DNA of 64,000 bases from Cristatella mucedo (taxonomy: Eukaryota > Bryozoa > Phylactolaemata > Cristatellidae): positions 62,001 to 126,000 of the forward strand of contig WPIO01000144.1 of assembly GCA_009760855.2 (NCBI GenBank), given 5' to 3'. Below, piece after piece: positions 47,745 through 57,796 of the stretch. Position 1 is the stretch's first letter, and the number at the start of each line of letters is the position of its first letter. The translations under genes and the position numbers were made by a program. The notes under the pieces were generated by a model that saw only the letters and a program-made list of their open reading frames with translations, ran no database searches and had not been told where the DNA came from.

Positions 47745-47955
47745 ATTAACATTAGTCTTTTTTCAACCCAACCATCTCCTCCTCCAGTGGACAGCATCGT
47801 TACCCATTTTTTCATTCTGCCGCAGTGATATCCTATTTAGTGCCAGGCACTATTTGAATATACCTGGCTGCTTTATCTACATATGCCGAGTTTCACTTCT
47901 GCAGGTTCATTCTCACTCACACGAGCAACCTAATTTATATAGCAGGAGAAACGCT
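47745..47955 (+). repeat. Decayed duplicate of the Ala-rich exon's 5' border
   Basis: Matches 48945-49150 block by block: TAGTCTTTTTTCAACCC, ATCTCCTCCTCCAGTGGACA, GCAGTGATATCC, TTTAGTGCCAGGCA, CACTTCTGCAGGTTCATTCTCAC. It includes a copy of the splice acceptor, but its reading frame hits TAA within ten codons, so it can no longer serve as this exon. Confidence 0.8.
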
Positions 47956-48944
47956 TTCATCGTTTCACAGCCGCGTATCACAGCAGCTTGCACTGATCTA
48001 TTTAATGTAAAGAAGTTATTAAGCACTGCGGAGGGCCCACCTCCTATGAAGTGATTTGCACTATTATTAATATATATACTGATGCTGGGTGCTAAACGTC
48101 CATTTGGAGCATAGTGTACTGTAATTGATGCTGTATTCTTCTGTATGCTCTGTCGAATGTCATTTGCTGCTACCAGGTTCGGCTTCACCGATTCGGGTAG
48201 AGCAAGATTTTTTTTATTAGAAGTGTAGGTATATATTTGAGCTTATATGAATTTTCTTTAGAGCTTTGCATGTGCGTAGATGCTGAATAACTTCCAACAA
48301 AATTGCTCGCAGAATTAGAATCTAATCTAATGTCTTAATATGAGTTTCCATTGACTGCAAATGTAGGTACGAACTGGTAGATTATGTACCGCTTTACATT
48401 TGACCCATCCATGACTGTACTGCTTACATTTAGCTAGGTGTGCAAGGTGCAGCACAACTTATTGCCTTGACAACAGGCAATGAGCTCATAGCCTGAACTC
48501 GCAAATGTAATTTTTTATTTCGCTTCGTATGTAGGATCAACAAAAGGCCAATGCCCTCTTTCACGGCCCCCATATTCCACTTTCTAATAGGTACCATTTG
48601 CCATTCAAAATACTCAATATACGTGCTCAACCTGATGGCTCAGTCATCACTAGAAAAATGATGGCCTGAAGTTGTTCCCCTCCCCCTGCCTGCCCCTCCC
48701 ATCTGAGGCAATTTATGCCAGAGGTCGTGCTAGCATAAAGCACTAGTAGCGACAGATGTCTTTATTTCCCCAAGCATTGACGTAGCTGACTGGCCTCTCC
48801 TCTTGGTTGGCCAATATAAATGTCACAACGCTCTGCTGCTTCTTAGGACTCTTCAACGTTCTGATTCAGCTTTTTGGAAAGCAAACGCTCCCAAGATTTG
48901 TAGCCCTGCTAACAGTGGGCAAGTGAACGAGATTAGGGGGATCT

Positions 48945-49128
48945 TGCCACTGGTTTTAATAGTCTTTGTTTTCAACCCTGCCATCCTCCTCAATGGACAA
49001 CACCCTCTGCCATGTTTCGTTCGGATGCAGTGATAACCCTTTTAGTGCTAGGCATCATTTAAGCAAGCCTGACGGTTGGTTGCTTTATATGCCTATATAA
49101 ATTTATATGCCCGGTTGCACTTCTTCAG
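48945..49128 (+). repeat. Intron flank paired with the 47745 duplicate
   Basis: Functional partner of the local duplication; ends in the acceptor CACTTCTTCAG used by the next exon. Confidence 0.75.
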
Positions 49129-49422
49129 GTTCATCCTCACGAGCTGAGAGCGAAGTTTTTCTTGGGCAGCTTCTGCCGTTCACTGCTACCGCTGCTGCGA
49201 CTTCCATGGCCGAGGCTTCCTCCAAGCCTGCTGCTTCCACTGGCGTGACACAGAGCAGCAAGGTTGGTGCAGCAGCTGCTGCTGCCTTAATCCAGGCAGC
49301 AGCCTCTGCGACTGCTGCTTCTGCTGCTGGAACGAGACCGACAGAAACCAGGACGTCCACGCGACCACTCGTACCGCTGCACGACATCATTTTCAATGGC
49401 CTGCAGGACGTTGCCGATCCTG
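49129..49422 (+). CDS. IAP gene: Ala/Ser/Thr-rich linker exon
   Basis: Acceptor TTCTTCAG, donor CCTG|GTAAAC, phase 1 on both sides, as required by the UBA and RING exons. It reads SSSRAESEVFLGQLLPFTAT, then a low-complexity part rich in Ala, Ser and Thr (GAAAAAALIQAAASATAASA), and ends PLVPLHDIIFNGLQDVADP. It forms the linker between UBA and RING, likely flexible; the last segment looks like the short helix seen just before IAP RINGs. No domain is recognised in the Ala part. An antisense frame (49103-49444) is also open because of the Ala codons and is a shadow. Confidence 0.8.
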
Positions 49423-49796
49423 GTAAACCTGCGAGTGATGCCACCCTTCACTCGCTCGACCGTTCGTGCCGAGCTCGTGTCCATTTGAGCCTGTTCGATA
49501 GATCTGTGCCACGCAGCCTTGCTTGATTCTCGACCATGGCTTCCTCTGCCGGTAAGAGGAGAGAATTTTAGACCTGTACTGCTAACTACCGGTACTGTCC
49601 AGTATCTTTGCTCCATTCGAATTTGATTTCCGGACGTTTCACTAATAGAGCAGCCAAGGCTATCAATAACCTGACCCTAATTAAGTGCAGCACAGTTTGC
49701 TATAGGCCGAGAGGATCATTGAGGTGATTGCTGATCGTAATGGTGCAGCTACATCGTAGCCAAATAATAACTACACCTGTGCTGTATGTTAGGTTA

Positions 49797-49950
49797 TTTG
49801 TTGATTTGATTCAGTGGTTAATGTGCTTGCCTTGGTCAGGGTTCATGTAATTCTTGATGGCCGAGATGGAGGGCTCAAGCCATGTGGCATATTTGAAGCA
49901 CCTGAATAGTAATTAGGTTTTCTTCGGGCTCTATAAAAATATTAATGTAT
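49797..49950 (+). repeat. SINE-A copy, decayed
   Basis: GTTGATTTGATTCAGTGGTT, GGCTCAAGCCATGTGGCATA, TTGAAGCACCTGAATAGTAA and TCGGGCTCTATAAAAAT follow SINE-A order with an inserted segment in the middle. It lies in the last IAP intron. Confidence 0.7.
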
Positions 49951-50184
49951 TATATTTCTTTATGGTAGTTTTTTATATACCATGCATTGTTCCGGCGTAT
50001 TGCAGTAAATAATAAATATCGTATTTTAACATTAAGGGTCCGGCTGCCATACTTTCGTACTTTACTGCAGATCTTCGGGAGCTGCAATATTATCATTTCA
50101 GACAGCTCATTTGGCCTACAATACATGAACGTGAGCCGTACTAGTACTAATAAGTCAGAAATGTTATCGACTTCTTTTTCTCAG

Positions 50185-50378
50185 AACTTTGCCTCATTGA
50201 AGAAAACCAGCAAATGCGGAAGCATCTGGAGTGCAAGAAATGCAGTCAGCGGCAGGTCGAGATCGCTCTTCTACCATGTGGTCATTTTGTTTCTTGTCTT
50301 GAGTGTGTAGCATCTCTGAGAACCTTTCCAAACTGTGACACCGAAGTTAAATGTACCATGCGAACATATATTGTCTAG
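50185..50378 (+). CDS. IAP gene: terminal RING domain exon
   Basis: Acceptor TTTTTCTCAG (phase 1), stop TAG at 50376-50378. It reads LCLIEENQQMRKHLECKKCS, then QRQVEIALLPCGHFVSCLEC and VASLRTFPNCDTEVKCTMRT before YIV. This is the C-terminal RING of IAPs: the LxEENxxMR helix, CxxC, LLPCGHFxxCxxC and the VRT-(F/Y) tail needed for dimer formation in the family. RINGs pass ubiquitin from E2 enzymes to targets. One zinc ligand is missing: the usual CPxC reads FPNC (Phe codon TTT, 50325-50327; TGT would be Cys). A longer frame overlapping in another phase (49987-50310) is a shadow. Confidence 0.92.
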
Positions 50379-50945
50379 GAAATAGTCTTTATCAGCAAAC
50401 AGCTGTAGGGAAATTTCAGTTTACTAATTTAAGAGTCAAAAACAATTTAGAGAAACCTAATTGAAAATTCTTTTAAATTTGGTTGAAGAAATAACACTCT
50501 AATTTTTAGTTCGTTTAAAACCAGACCTGAGTCGAATATACGTGCGTTTCCTGTGCTGTCAGCCGTGAAAGTTAATTTGGCAAAAGAAAGTCATTGAAGA
50601 CTGTACATGTGACCGTATTGCTGACCTAGTCTGTGGTCACAGTGGCTTATTGATTGGCAGACCAGATAAATATATTTCATTCGAGACGATTATGTACAGT
50701 AGCCCTGTCGGCTTGGACGGAGCAGGCGCTCGACGTAGACGCTGCAGGCAGAGCGGGCAAGGGAAGCCCACTACCACAACAAAGTCGCTGGCAAGCAGGG
50801 CTGTGCCGCCCTGCCACCTCACGAAGCATGGACTTGCCCCTCCCCCTTTGTTGGGTTCCGCCGAAATGTGTGGCTGCACAACTAGCGACTGAGAGTTCGT
50901 GCTTGGCAGTTAAACGACCAGCTGAGCATCGCCCGAGACTGCTGC
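50379..50945. other. 3' flank of the IAP gene, nothing recognised
   Basis: Left part AT-rich (3' UTR or intergenic), right part GC-rich and leading into LINE remains. No AATAAA is obvious just after the stop. Confidence 0.4.
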
Positions 50946-50949
50946 CACA

Positions 50950-51480
50950 CGGCCATGCAGATCACCAAACTGGCACCAAACGGCAACGGATCCGTTGACC
51001 ACATCGCTCTCGCAGTTTCCGAATGAGCTTGAGGTAGCCAACTCGGAGCGCCGTGAGCATCCTCTCGTTAGCCGGGTGCCAGGTTCCATGGACCCCGAGA
51101 CGAAGGCGAACTGTACAACCTCACAACCTACACAACTCGTCTGCCAGCTCCTTATAATTGGCGACCTTCGTTAAGGCCTCCCTGTCCCTGTCGTTCACGT
51201 CGTAATTGAACGGGACCACCGAGTTGCAAAACGCTGCACAACGTCCAGTGTCTACGACCAGATCAGGTCGGCGGCGCGCTATCTGGTCGAGCTCCTGATG
51301 ACGACTGATCTGGGCTTGCCACTGGAGTAATGATGGTAGAGTGTCTACCAGGCGCTCGACGATGGTGCTCCCTGGTGGAATCATCACTTTGCAGAAACTC
51401 GGGACGTGCGGCAGCGTCTCGTCCTCTGAGTTGTCTTCCTCAAACCACCCTTTGCCTAAAGCAGGCTAATGCATCTGATT
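50950..51480 (-). pseudogene. C-terminal domain of a third LINE type (decayed)
   Basis: In minus-strand order: DETLPHVPSFCK, then ELDQIARRRPDLVVDTGRC, then VVPFNYDVNDRDREALTKVA and NYKELADELCRL with a stop; after a frame change, GTWHPANERMLTALRVGYLK. This follows the known C-terminal layout of some LINEs: an ETLxHV Cys/His stretch, then the RPDLVV and VxVPF blocks of a PD-(D/E)xK-like nuclease, then the KYxxLA helix. The nuclease Asp expected before VxVPF seems lost. It is unlike LINE-1 and LINE-2. The assignment rests on motif order; the clade cannot be fixed. Confidence 0.6.
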
Positions 51481-51674
51481 CCACCTCCGGCAGACGGCAG
51501 CACATCGAAGGAGGTCAAGGCGGGCTCTAAAAAAACTATAAGCATCAAGACGAAAACGATATGCCAAAGCCAGCCACTCTTGTTCTGGCTGTTTGTAATA
51601 TGTTTAATTTTTGTGAGTTCTGACATAATCTGCAGTGATTACATAAAAAAATATATATTTTAGCTGATTCGACG

Positions 51675-51728
51675 GCCTCATTCTTATATCGGCAGAAGAG
51701 CCTTCACGGCTGCTTGCAACCGGTAATG
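51675..51728 (-). repeat. SINE-B end fragment (possible)
   Basis: TCGGCAGAAGAGCCTTCACGGC followed by TGCTTGCAACCGGTAA resembles the minus-strand end of SINE-B (compare 57640-57690). Confidence 0.4.
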
Positions 51729-52139
51729 AAGAATCAATCACTGCAAGACTCATACCCACAACCCGGTTCGTGATGAGGGAGCATCTTATCCCTGGGCTAA
51801 GACCATACGTAATTAAGCAACACTATCAGAAAGGTGAACAAAGCCTACTCACCACGTTTTATAATTGTGATGCACAATTTACTGATAAATTCTGACTAGA
51901 AGATATATAGTGGGAAGGCTACCTGTGCAAGCAGTGTATCGCCCCTGCTAATTTTCACAAGTCGCTCATAACTGTACCATAAATTAAACAAAGGACACAA
52001 CATTATTGAACCGCCTGAGACTGGTGTTTACGGACTCGTGGATTTACTCACATTCCAATGTGTATAGGGTGACGCTATTACTTCAAACTGAGACTTGTGT
52101 CTCTCACCCAAGTTGGATGTTTTGTTTTCACTTAAGGTA
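51729..52139. other. No recognisable gene
   Basis: Nothing recognised. Confidence 0.35.
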
Positions 52140-53530
52140 CTGGTGCCCTTCCCATAACCAGCCTAGCGCCCCAAAAGAACTAAAGCTCAAATCAAGCGCT
52201 AAACGAATCGCTGAAAGAGCAGCATCAACCGTAAGTCAAGGAGAAGCAAGCGAACAATCTTGCCCAAGGAAGCATCCAAATGCACCCAAGTTAATGTAAA
52301 GTATATCCCAATCAAAAAAGACAACTAGTCCTTTGGACCCTATTCCCATTGATCGGCTCGTACGATGCATTGATCTGCTGCTGCCATGCATAACTAACAT
52401 CATTATTATGTCATTAGCCTCAGGTCATGTTCCAGCGCCTTTCAAAACGACTGTAGTCAGACCACTACTCGAGAAAGCAACACTGAACCAAGAGAACTTG
52501 AGCAACTTCCGGTCAGTCTCCCTCCTACCGTTCCTATCAAAGAAACTGGAACGAGTCGTGGCAGACCAGCTAAACTCATACGTTAAAACTTAAAAACTTG
52601 CTAAAACGCTCCAGTCTGGCTTTAGGGCTAATCACTCCACAGAGTCAGCATTGCTTCGCGTGTTTATAGATCTACTTAAGAATGTAGAGTGTTTTCCGAT
52701 TGTTTTTCTCGATCTTTAGGTAGCTTTTGATACTATCGATCACCAAGTGCTTGAGTGCCTCTCATCTCGTTAAGGCATCACTGGCACTGCATTGCAATGG
52801 TTCTGGTCCTACCTCAGTGGGTGACTCCAGATTATTGATGTGAATGAACAAAGATCACCCGAGGAAACTCTTGAAACGTGGTATACCACATGGCTCTGTT
52901 CTTGGTTCTTTTCCTTTCATGATTTATACTCTCCCTCTTGCCAACGTGATTTCCAAGCACAATCCAGGCTTGCACTTCTATGCGGATGACACTCAGTTGT
53001 ATCTTTGCTTTGATCCCTCCAGCGTGTTGAATTCTCTCAACTCTCTTGCCACCTGTATTGATGACATCCATGCATGGAAGGCAGCAAATTTCCCTAAATT
53101 GAATGATGATAAAACTAACTTACTAGTTATGGGCAAACCAAGTGTGACTCAGAAGTTAGAAAGGCTAACACTCAAAACTGGCTCTGCCAGCATATCTCCT
53201 GTTGAATCAGCTTGAAATCCAAGTGTTCAAAAAGAATTTTTCATTAGATGACCACATCAGCTCCACAATCAAATCTGCTTGCTTTCAGCTTCCTAACATT
53301 GCTCAAATCCGGGCTTGTTTAGACAGGGATGCCACATCTAAGTTGGTCCATGCGTTACTGACAACCCGTCTTGACTTCTGTCACTCACTCCTTGCTGGTC
53401 TACCTACCGTGCACTAAGGCATTTATAGCTTCTGCAAAACTCTGAAGCTAGGTTTGTCTGTCATGAGCGTCGCTGTTCCCACATGCGACCACTTCTCGTT
53501 GACGTGCACTGGCTCCTAGTCAAGAAAAGA
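52140..53530 (+). mobile_element. LINE-1 reverse transcriptase region, catalytic motif kept
   Basis: Plus-strand piece in broken frames: DPIPIDRLVRCIDLLLPCIT, SLASGHVPAPFKTTVVRPL, FLSKKLERVVADQLNSYV, then a stop before VAFDTIDHQVLE (RT motif A), PHGSVLGSFPFMIYTLPLAN, and [11 protein letters not shown] with an intact YADD (52979-52990). The C-terminal domain follows up to TCACTCCTTGCTGGTC and a degraded end at about 53525. It lacks the endonuclease and the 3' UTR. Stops and frameshifts make it inactive despite the good YADD. Confidence 0.92.
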
Positions 53531-53839
53531 ATTAACTTGTTCTTGTGAAAAACTTGTGCTTGAAACTGTGCATGATGGTGTAGCAATACTCAATTCGTAA
53601 ATAGAGCTTCGTGGTTTGATAATCTGATTATTTTTGCGAAAAATCTGCTTAAACCAGAGCCCTGCTAGAATTGAATCGTACTGGGTGTGCAGGTGTAGCA
53701 TTCAACTGTTCCGCACCGTTCAGGGAAGGAAGAGAATCTCGTCGACTCGAGATTCACCTGAACCGTCGCTGAATTATTGGCTCTCGCGGCCAATAGGTCC
53801 CTCGTTAATATATCGTAGTGTACGTCAATTAGCTACTCC
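53531..53839. other. No recognisable gene
   Basis: Short spacer between LINE-1 and LINE-2 pieces; nothing recognised. Confidence 0.35.
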
Positions 53840-54340
53840 ACAAAGCCAGAAAGACTGAGTAAGTATTTCGCAGGAGAGCTTTCTGCAGCGCAATCACAGC
53901 CTGAGTGGCTTTCCGTACGCATTCGGTAGCCATCAGATGTCATCCTGCGCAACCACAACATAGTGAGAAACATGGCTGACCCAGGAGAGGAGTTGAGGTA
54001 GTGAGTAGCATGGAAGTAGTTGCTCAGGAACGCTGTAAAGGATATGCAATAGTCGGCAGCAGGACAATAGAGAGTTGTCGTTCCGTAAGAATCGCGGGAG
54101 CGACTTCCACAGTCTAGGACGTGCAGAGCTAAAGCTTCGGTCGCCAATGCTCTTTAAGCGGTGAAATGAAACACTTAATTCATTGCCCATGCAGGACCTG
54201 AACGCAAGAGGAGGCTGAAACTGTTGCAGCCTTTCTGCTACGTACGGAGGAGCCAAGCCGTGGCTCAGGGCCTTGTGGGTCAGCGTAAGAACTTTGCTCT
54301 GTATCCATTTATTAACCGGCCGCCATCCATAACCTGGTGA
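53840..54340 (-). mobile_element. LINE-2 3' part (downstream of the SINE-B insertion)
   Basis: The minus-strand C-terminal ORF reads VNKWIQSKVLTLTHKALSHG, LAPPYVAERLQQF and SFSSARPRLWKSLP. Same family as 59675-61030 and related to but distinct from LINE-1. It continues at 54526 on the far side of a SINE-B. Confidence 0.88.
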
Positions 54341-54528
54341 GCCGTGATGGCACACCGGATAAGGCGGTTGATTTCATGACCTCGGTCCCGAGGCCGTGGG
54401 TTCGATTCCTGTGGTATGCGATCCTTTATCGCCACTGCAAGCGGCGAGATAGCCATGAGGCTCTTCTGTCGCTATACAAAAAAGAGGCTGTTTAAGCAGC
54501 TAGGATTTATTTTTATTTTATTTATTTA
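54341..54528 (+). repeat. SINE-B copy inserted in LINE-2
   Basis: GGTGAGCCGTGATGGCACAC, GTGGGTTCGATTCCTG (perfect B box), GCCACTGCAAGC, GAGGCTCTTCTGTCGCTATA, CAAAAAAGAGGCTGTTTAAG and an A/T tail. The LINE-2 sequence is continuous across this point in the copy near 60145-60185 (AACCGGC...AGCTCTTTTAGC), so the SINE interrupts it. Confidence 0.92.
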
Positions 54529-54850
54529 GCTCTTTTAGCAAAAGATAGGCATGGGCAAACTTACGTGATTTGCGAACTAGCCTTGCAGCAGTATCCAAGC
54601 CAGCGGCTGCAATGGCTCTTTTCGGTATCCCAGCCAATAAGAGTTACAATAATCTCGCCGAGGCAGAACTAAGCTACTTGAATTTTTTGCAAGCCACCGC
54701 GGAAGACAGTTCCTATTCTTCGATATGGATCGGATGTGATGTCTCGCTGTGGACGAAATCTTCGTAACAAAGCTTTCAAAATTTAGGTAGCTGTCGAAGA
54801 CGGGACACCTAAATTGCGAGCACACGATGATGGCTGCTATACTCGCACAA
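54526..54850 (-). mobile_element. LINE-2 part (upstream of the SINE-B insertion)
   Basis: Minus strand: VFDSYLNFESFVTKISSTAR, HHIRSISKNRNCLPRWL and LVLPRRDYCNSYWLGYRK, the region just before the C-terminal domain, as at 60172-60453. Truncated further up. Confidence 0.88.
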
Positions 54851-56360
54851 AACTAGAACCAGAACAAACTCGCCAAGTTTCGAAGGCAAACGAATAGTTC
54901 TCTTCCTAGTGCCGGCTCAAAACGGCAATGCAGCTTCCTTCCGGAGGCACGCCCATCCCTGGACGTGATTGGTGGGTGGGCAGGTGCTGGAGCACACTCC
55001 GAAAGTGCCTGCAGCAACTCAGACCGCAGCGTCAACGTCCTAAGAGTGCAACACCCGCTGTAGAAATGCCCAAACACTCCCGGGCCGAAATATCTAGAGC
55101 AGACACGTCCCGAGCTACTAAAACGGTTTCGAGCTAAACCAGCAATACTGTGGTGGATATGCATTATTAGCGGTTCGTGAATAGCAATAGTGACTAGGAA
55201 CTGATCGTGGGACAAATTATGCCCGAGGCCGCTTAACAGTCTACCCAATGGAATAGGCAGTCAGTTGTGCTTCAGGAGTTAGCGCATCGGGATATTCGAG
55301 GCTGATTCGAGTTCTGTGCTTTCTCCTGCCTCTTTCTGCGGTGGCGCAATCCTACCACGTGCCAGCTGACTAGGACGACCGAAGCCGGCCAGCACGGAAT
55401 GGCCAACTGTAGGGGTGATAAGACAGAAAAAGCGACCTTTATTTAACCTGAGCTTTATCAGGTAAGGAGCTGACAGCGACAGAGCAACGGCCAAGCCAGC
55501 TGGCGACTCGATCGTATACATGAGATTGACATCGCGAACATGAGTCACATCCGGGGCGGGTTGCTTCACTGAGTGTGAGCGCATGTATATGTGTGGCGTG
55601 GCAGCTGGCCAAAGCCACGGCGATATCCGTTTCGTCAGCACAGTCAGGTGAGGAGCTGACTAGGCGCGTGACTCAGAGCGGCGTCCTGTCGATGATGTGA
55701 ACATAGGGCTTCAACGCGTGACTAGACCAGCTGTCAGCTTTCGCCCTCTGACGCTTCCTCTGAAATACGATCAACGCAGGCTGGCTCGCTCGCTCTCGGA
55801 CGGCTAGCAGCCACTCTTTCCGGCGCCAGCTTCCGCAATTCGCTCTGCTTTGCCTAGAGCCATGCTGAAGCTTCAAACCGAGGCTGCCAGCGTGACCACG
55901 CCTCCCCGTCTGTCTGATTTAGCTAACGGGCCTGCAAGTTCGGTCGCATTTGGCTGGCGGCGCGTTCCCGAGAAAGTGGACTTCGTAGCACCTCGAGTAG
56001 AGTGGGAGTCGGGCGACAAACGATCAGTCGCTGTTGCATTGCTGAAACTGGCTGTTAATATTTCTTAATAACGCGAACACTGGATGCCTTGAACTTTGGC
56101 AGGTGCACTCTAAAGCTAGCGCCTCGACGAATGCAGCCATTATGCAAGCTTCACTCGGCCGTTTTGCAGGCAATTGCAGCGCCGGCCCAGGGCAGCCGTA
56201 CTGCGGTTTCCCTTGAGGCTCTACAGAGACTCGGTCAATTTTCCGAAAGCGCCCCGTCGGAGCAGGGGCGAGAAATTCCATTGGTGCAACCTGCACACAG
56301 TTTATTTCGATACGCCTTAGCTGAGCTTTGGGAACCCAAGTCATATTAGGTAATTAAGTA
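54851..56360. other. GC-richer region without recognised gene
   Basis: Short open frames on both strands (for example 55850-56068 + and 55279-55641 -) without family motifs or convincing splice sites. Base composition is richer in G and C than the left half of the window, but nothing is assigned. Confidence 0.35.
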
Positions 56361-56361
56361 A

Positions 56362-56498
56362 TTAATTTGTATAGCGCCCCAAGAGAACTTCATCACTAAT
56401 CAGGCGCTTCACACTGGCCTCGGGGCTCGAGCCCACGACCTCACCCAGGCTTCGATCGAGGCGATCACCTTAACCGTCAGACCAAACCAGCTCGTCAT
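56362..56498 (-). repeat. SINE-A copy
   Basis: TGTATAGCGCCCCAAGAGAA, TCAGGCGCTTCACACTGGCC, GGGGCTCGAGCCCACGACCT, then TCGAGGCGATCACCTTAACC and AGACCAAACCAGCTCGT. Hairpin arms are kept; the inner stem is damaged. Confidence 0.9.
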
Positions 56499-56611
56499 AT
56501 ATATATATACGATAATCAAAGCGACGAGTGTTAAACGTCTGACTCCGTTAAACGTCTGGCTCCGTTTCTCATCCAGTCACTGACAACGTGACGATGATGG
56601 CTATGAGCAGC

Positions 56612-57104
56612 TTCGCTGCACATAGCCACTGTCTCTAGAGTTACCTGGCTGCCTCACTTTGCATCATCGCTGCACATACCCACTGTCTCTAGAGTTACCT
56701 GGCTGCCTCACTTTGCATCATCGCTGCACATACCCACTGTCTCTAGAGTTACCTGGCTGCCTCACTTTGCATCATCGCTGCACATACCCACTGTCTCTAG
56801 AGTTACCTGGCTGCCTCACTTTGCATCATCGCTGCACATACCCACTGTCTCTAGAGTTACCTGGCTGCCTCACTTTGCATCATCGCTGCACATACCCACT
56901 GTCTCTAGAGTTACCTGGCTGCCTCACTTTGCATCATCGCTGCACATACCCACTGTCTCTAGAGTTACCTGGCTGCCTCACTTTGCATCATCGCTGCACA
57001 TACCCACTGTCTCTAGAGTTACCTGGCTGCCTCACTTTGCATCATCGCTGCACATACCCACTGTCTCTAGAGTTACCTGGCTGCCTCACTTTGCATCATC
57101 GCTG
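56612..57104. repeat. 54-bp minisatellite, about nine units
   Basis: Eight full units plus a variant partial first unit (TAGCCACTG instead of TACCCACTG). The unit runs GCATCATCGCTGCACATACC and ends CTGGCTGCCTCACTTT. The full units look identical by eye. As 54 is a multiple of three, frames stay open through it (18-residue repeats); this is not evidence of a protein. There are no spacers, so it is not a CRISPR array. Confidence 0.97.
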
Positions 57105-57570
57105 GTCGATGTGCAGCGAAATATTTAATGTCTCTCTTTGCGTCCGGGGTACCTTACTCCATGATAATCTGGGTCTTAATAGCCACATATTGAGAAATCG
57201 TTTAACTTTCTGCAAATAGATGCATAAACGGAATAATGACCTTTCAGACAGAGCTTCCCAGCATAAAAGCTTCCAGAGGTAAGATGAAATTTGAATTGGC
57301 AGCATTACCAATATCCGTAGCTCTCCAAAGATGATCGGTGAACAAATAAATTTTGTCTATTCAGCAGTGAACTAAGTGTTGCCAGAAGTGCATCTAAGAA
57401 ATACAGAAAATTGATCCCTAGCAAGTTTCGGCATTTCTACCTAACTGCTAACAACAGAATTTAAAAACAAATTAAAATGATTCTCAGAATCTGTCCTCTG
57501 TATAATAAATCCTAGCTAATGCATTCCGTAGAGTATTATTCCTTTCACTGACTTATTTTTAAATTGAGTT
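57105..57570. other. No recognisable gene
   Basis: Nothing recognised. Confidence 0.35.

Positions 57571-57622
<52 letters not shown>
57571..57622. repeat. (AC)n(AT)n compound microsatellite
   Basis: About 11 AC units running into about 15 AT units. Confidence 0.97.
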
Positions 57623-57624
<2 letters not shown>

Positions 57625-57790
57625 TGTAACGGCCTCTTTTGTATAGCGACCGAAGAGCCTTCACGGCTATCACCACGGCTTGCAGCAGCGATAAAGGACC
57701 GCCCATCGCAGGATTTTGGTCCATGACCTCTCGACGGATTTAATGAAAAGCAACCGCTTTACCTAGTGTGCCAAATCGGCTCGCCGTGTA
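57625..57790 (-). repeat. SINE-B copy
   Basis: GCCTCTTTTGTATAGCGACC, AGAGCCTTCACGGCTATCAC, GATAAAGGACCGCCCATCGC, GGTCCATGACCTCTCGACGG, then GCAACCGCTTTACCTAGTGT and ATCGGCTCGCC. Confidence 0.88.
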
Positions 57791-57796
57791 ATGTAA

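Noticed and set aside
49103-49444. 113-codon antisense Ala-rich frame
   Set aside because: Shadow of the Ala-rich IAP exon on the + strand, which has matched splice phases.
54341-54528. True tRNA gene
   Set aside because: Has A- and B-box-like sites but no complete cloverleaf acceptor stem; the same unit recurs with a LINE-like tail elsewhere, so it is a SINE.
56612-57104. CRISPR-like array
   Set aside because: Units are contiguous with no unique spacers, and the genome is eukaryotic.
56659-57219. 186-codon open frame of 18-residue repeats
   Set aside because: A by-product of a 54-bp minisatellite; identical units, no start context or other coding sign.
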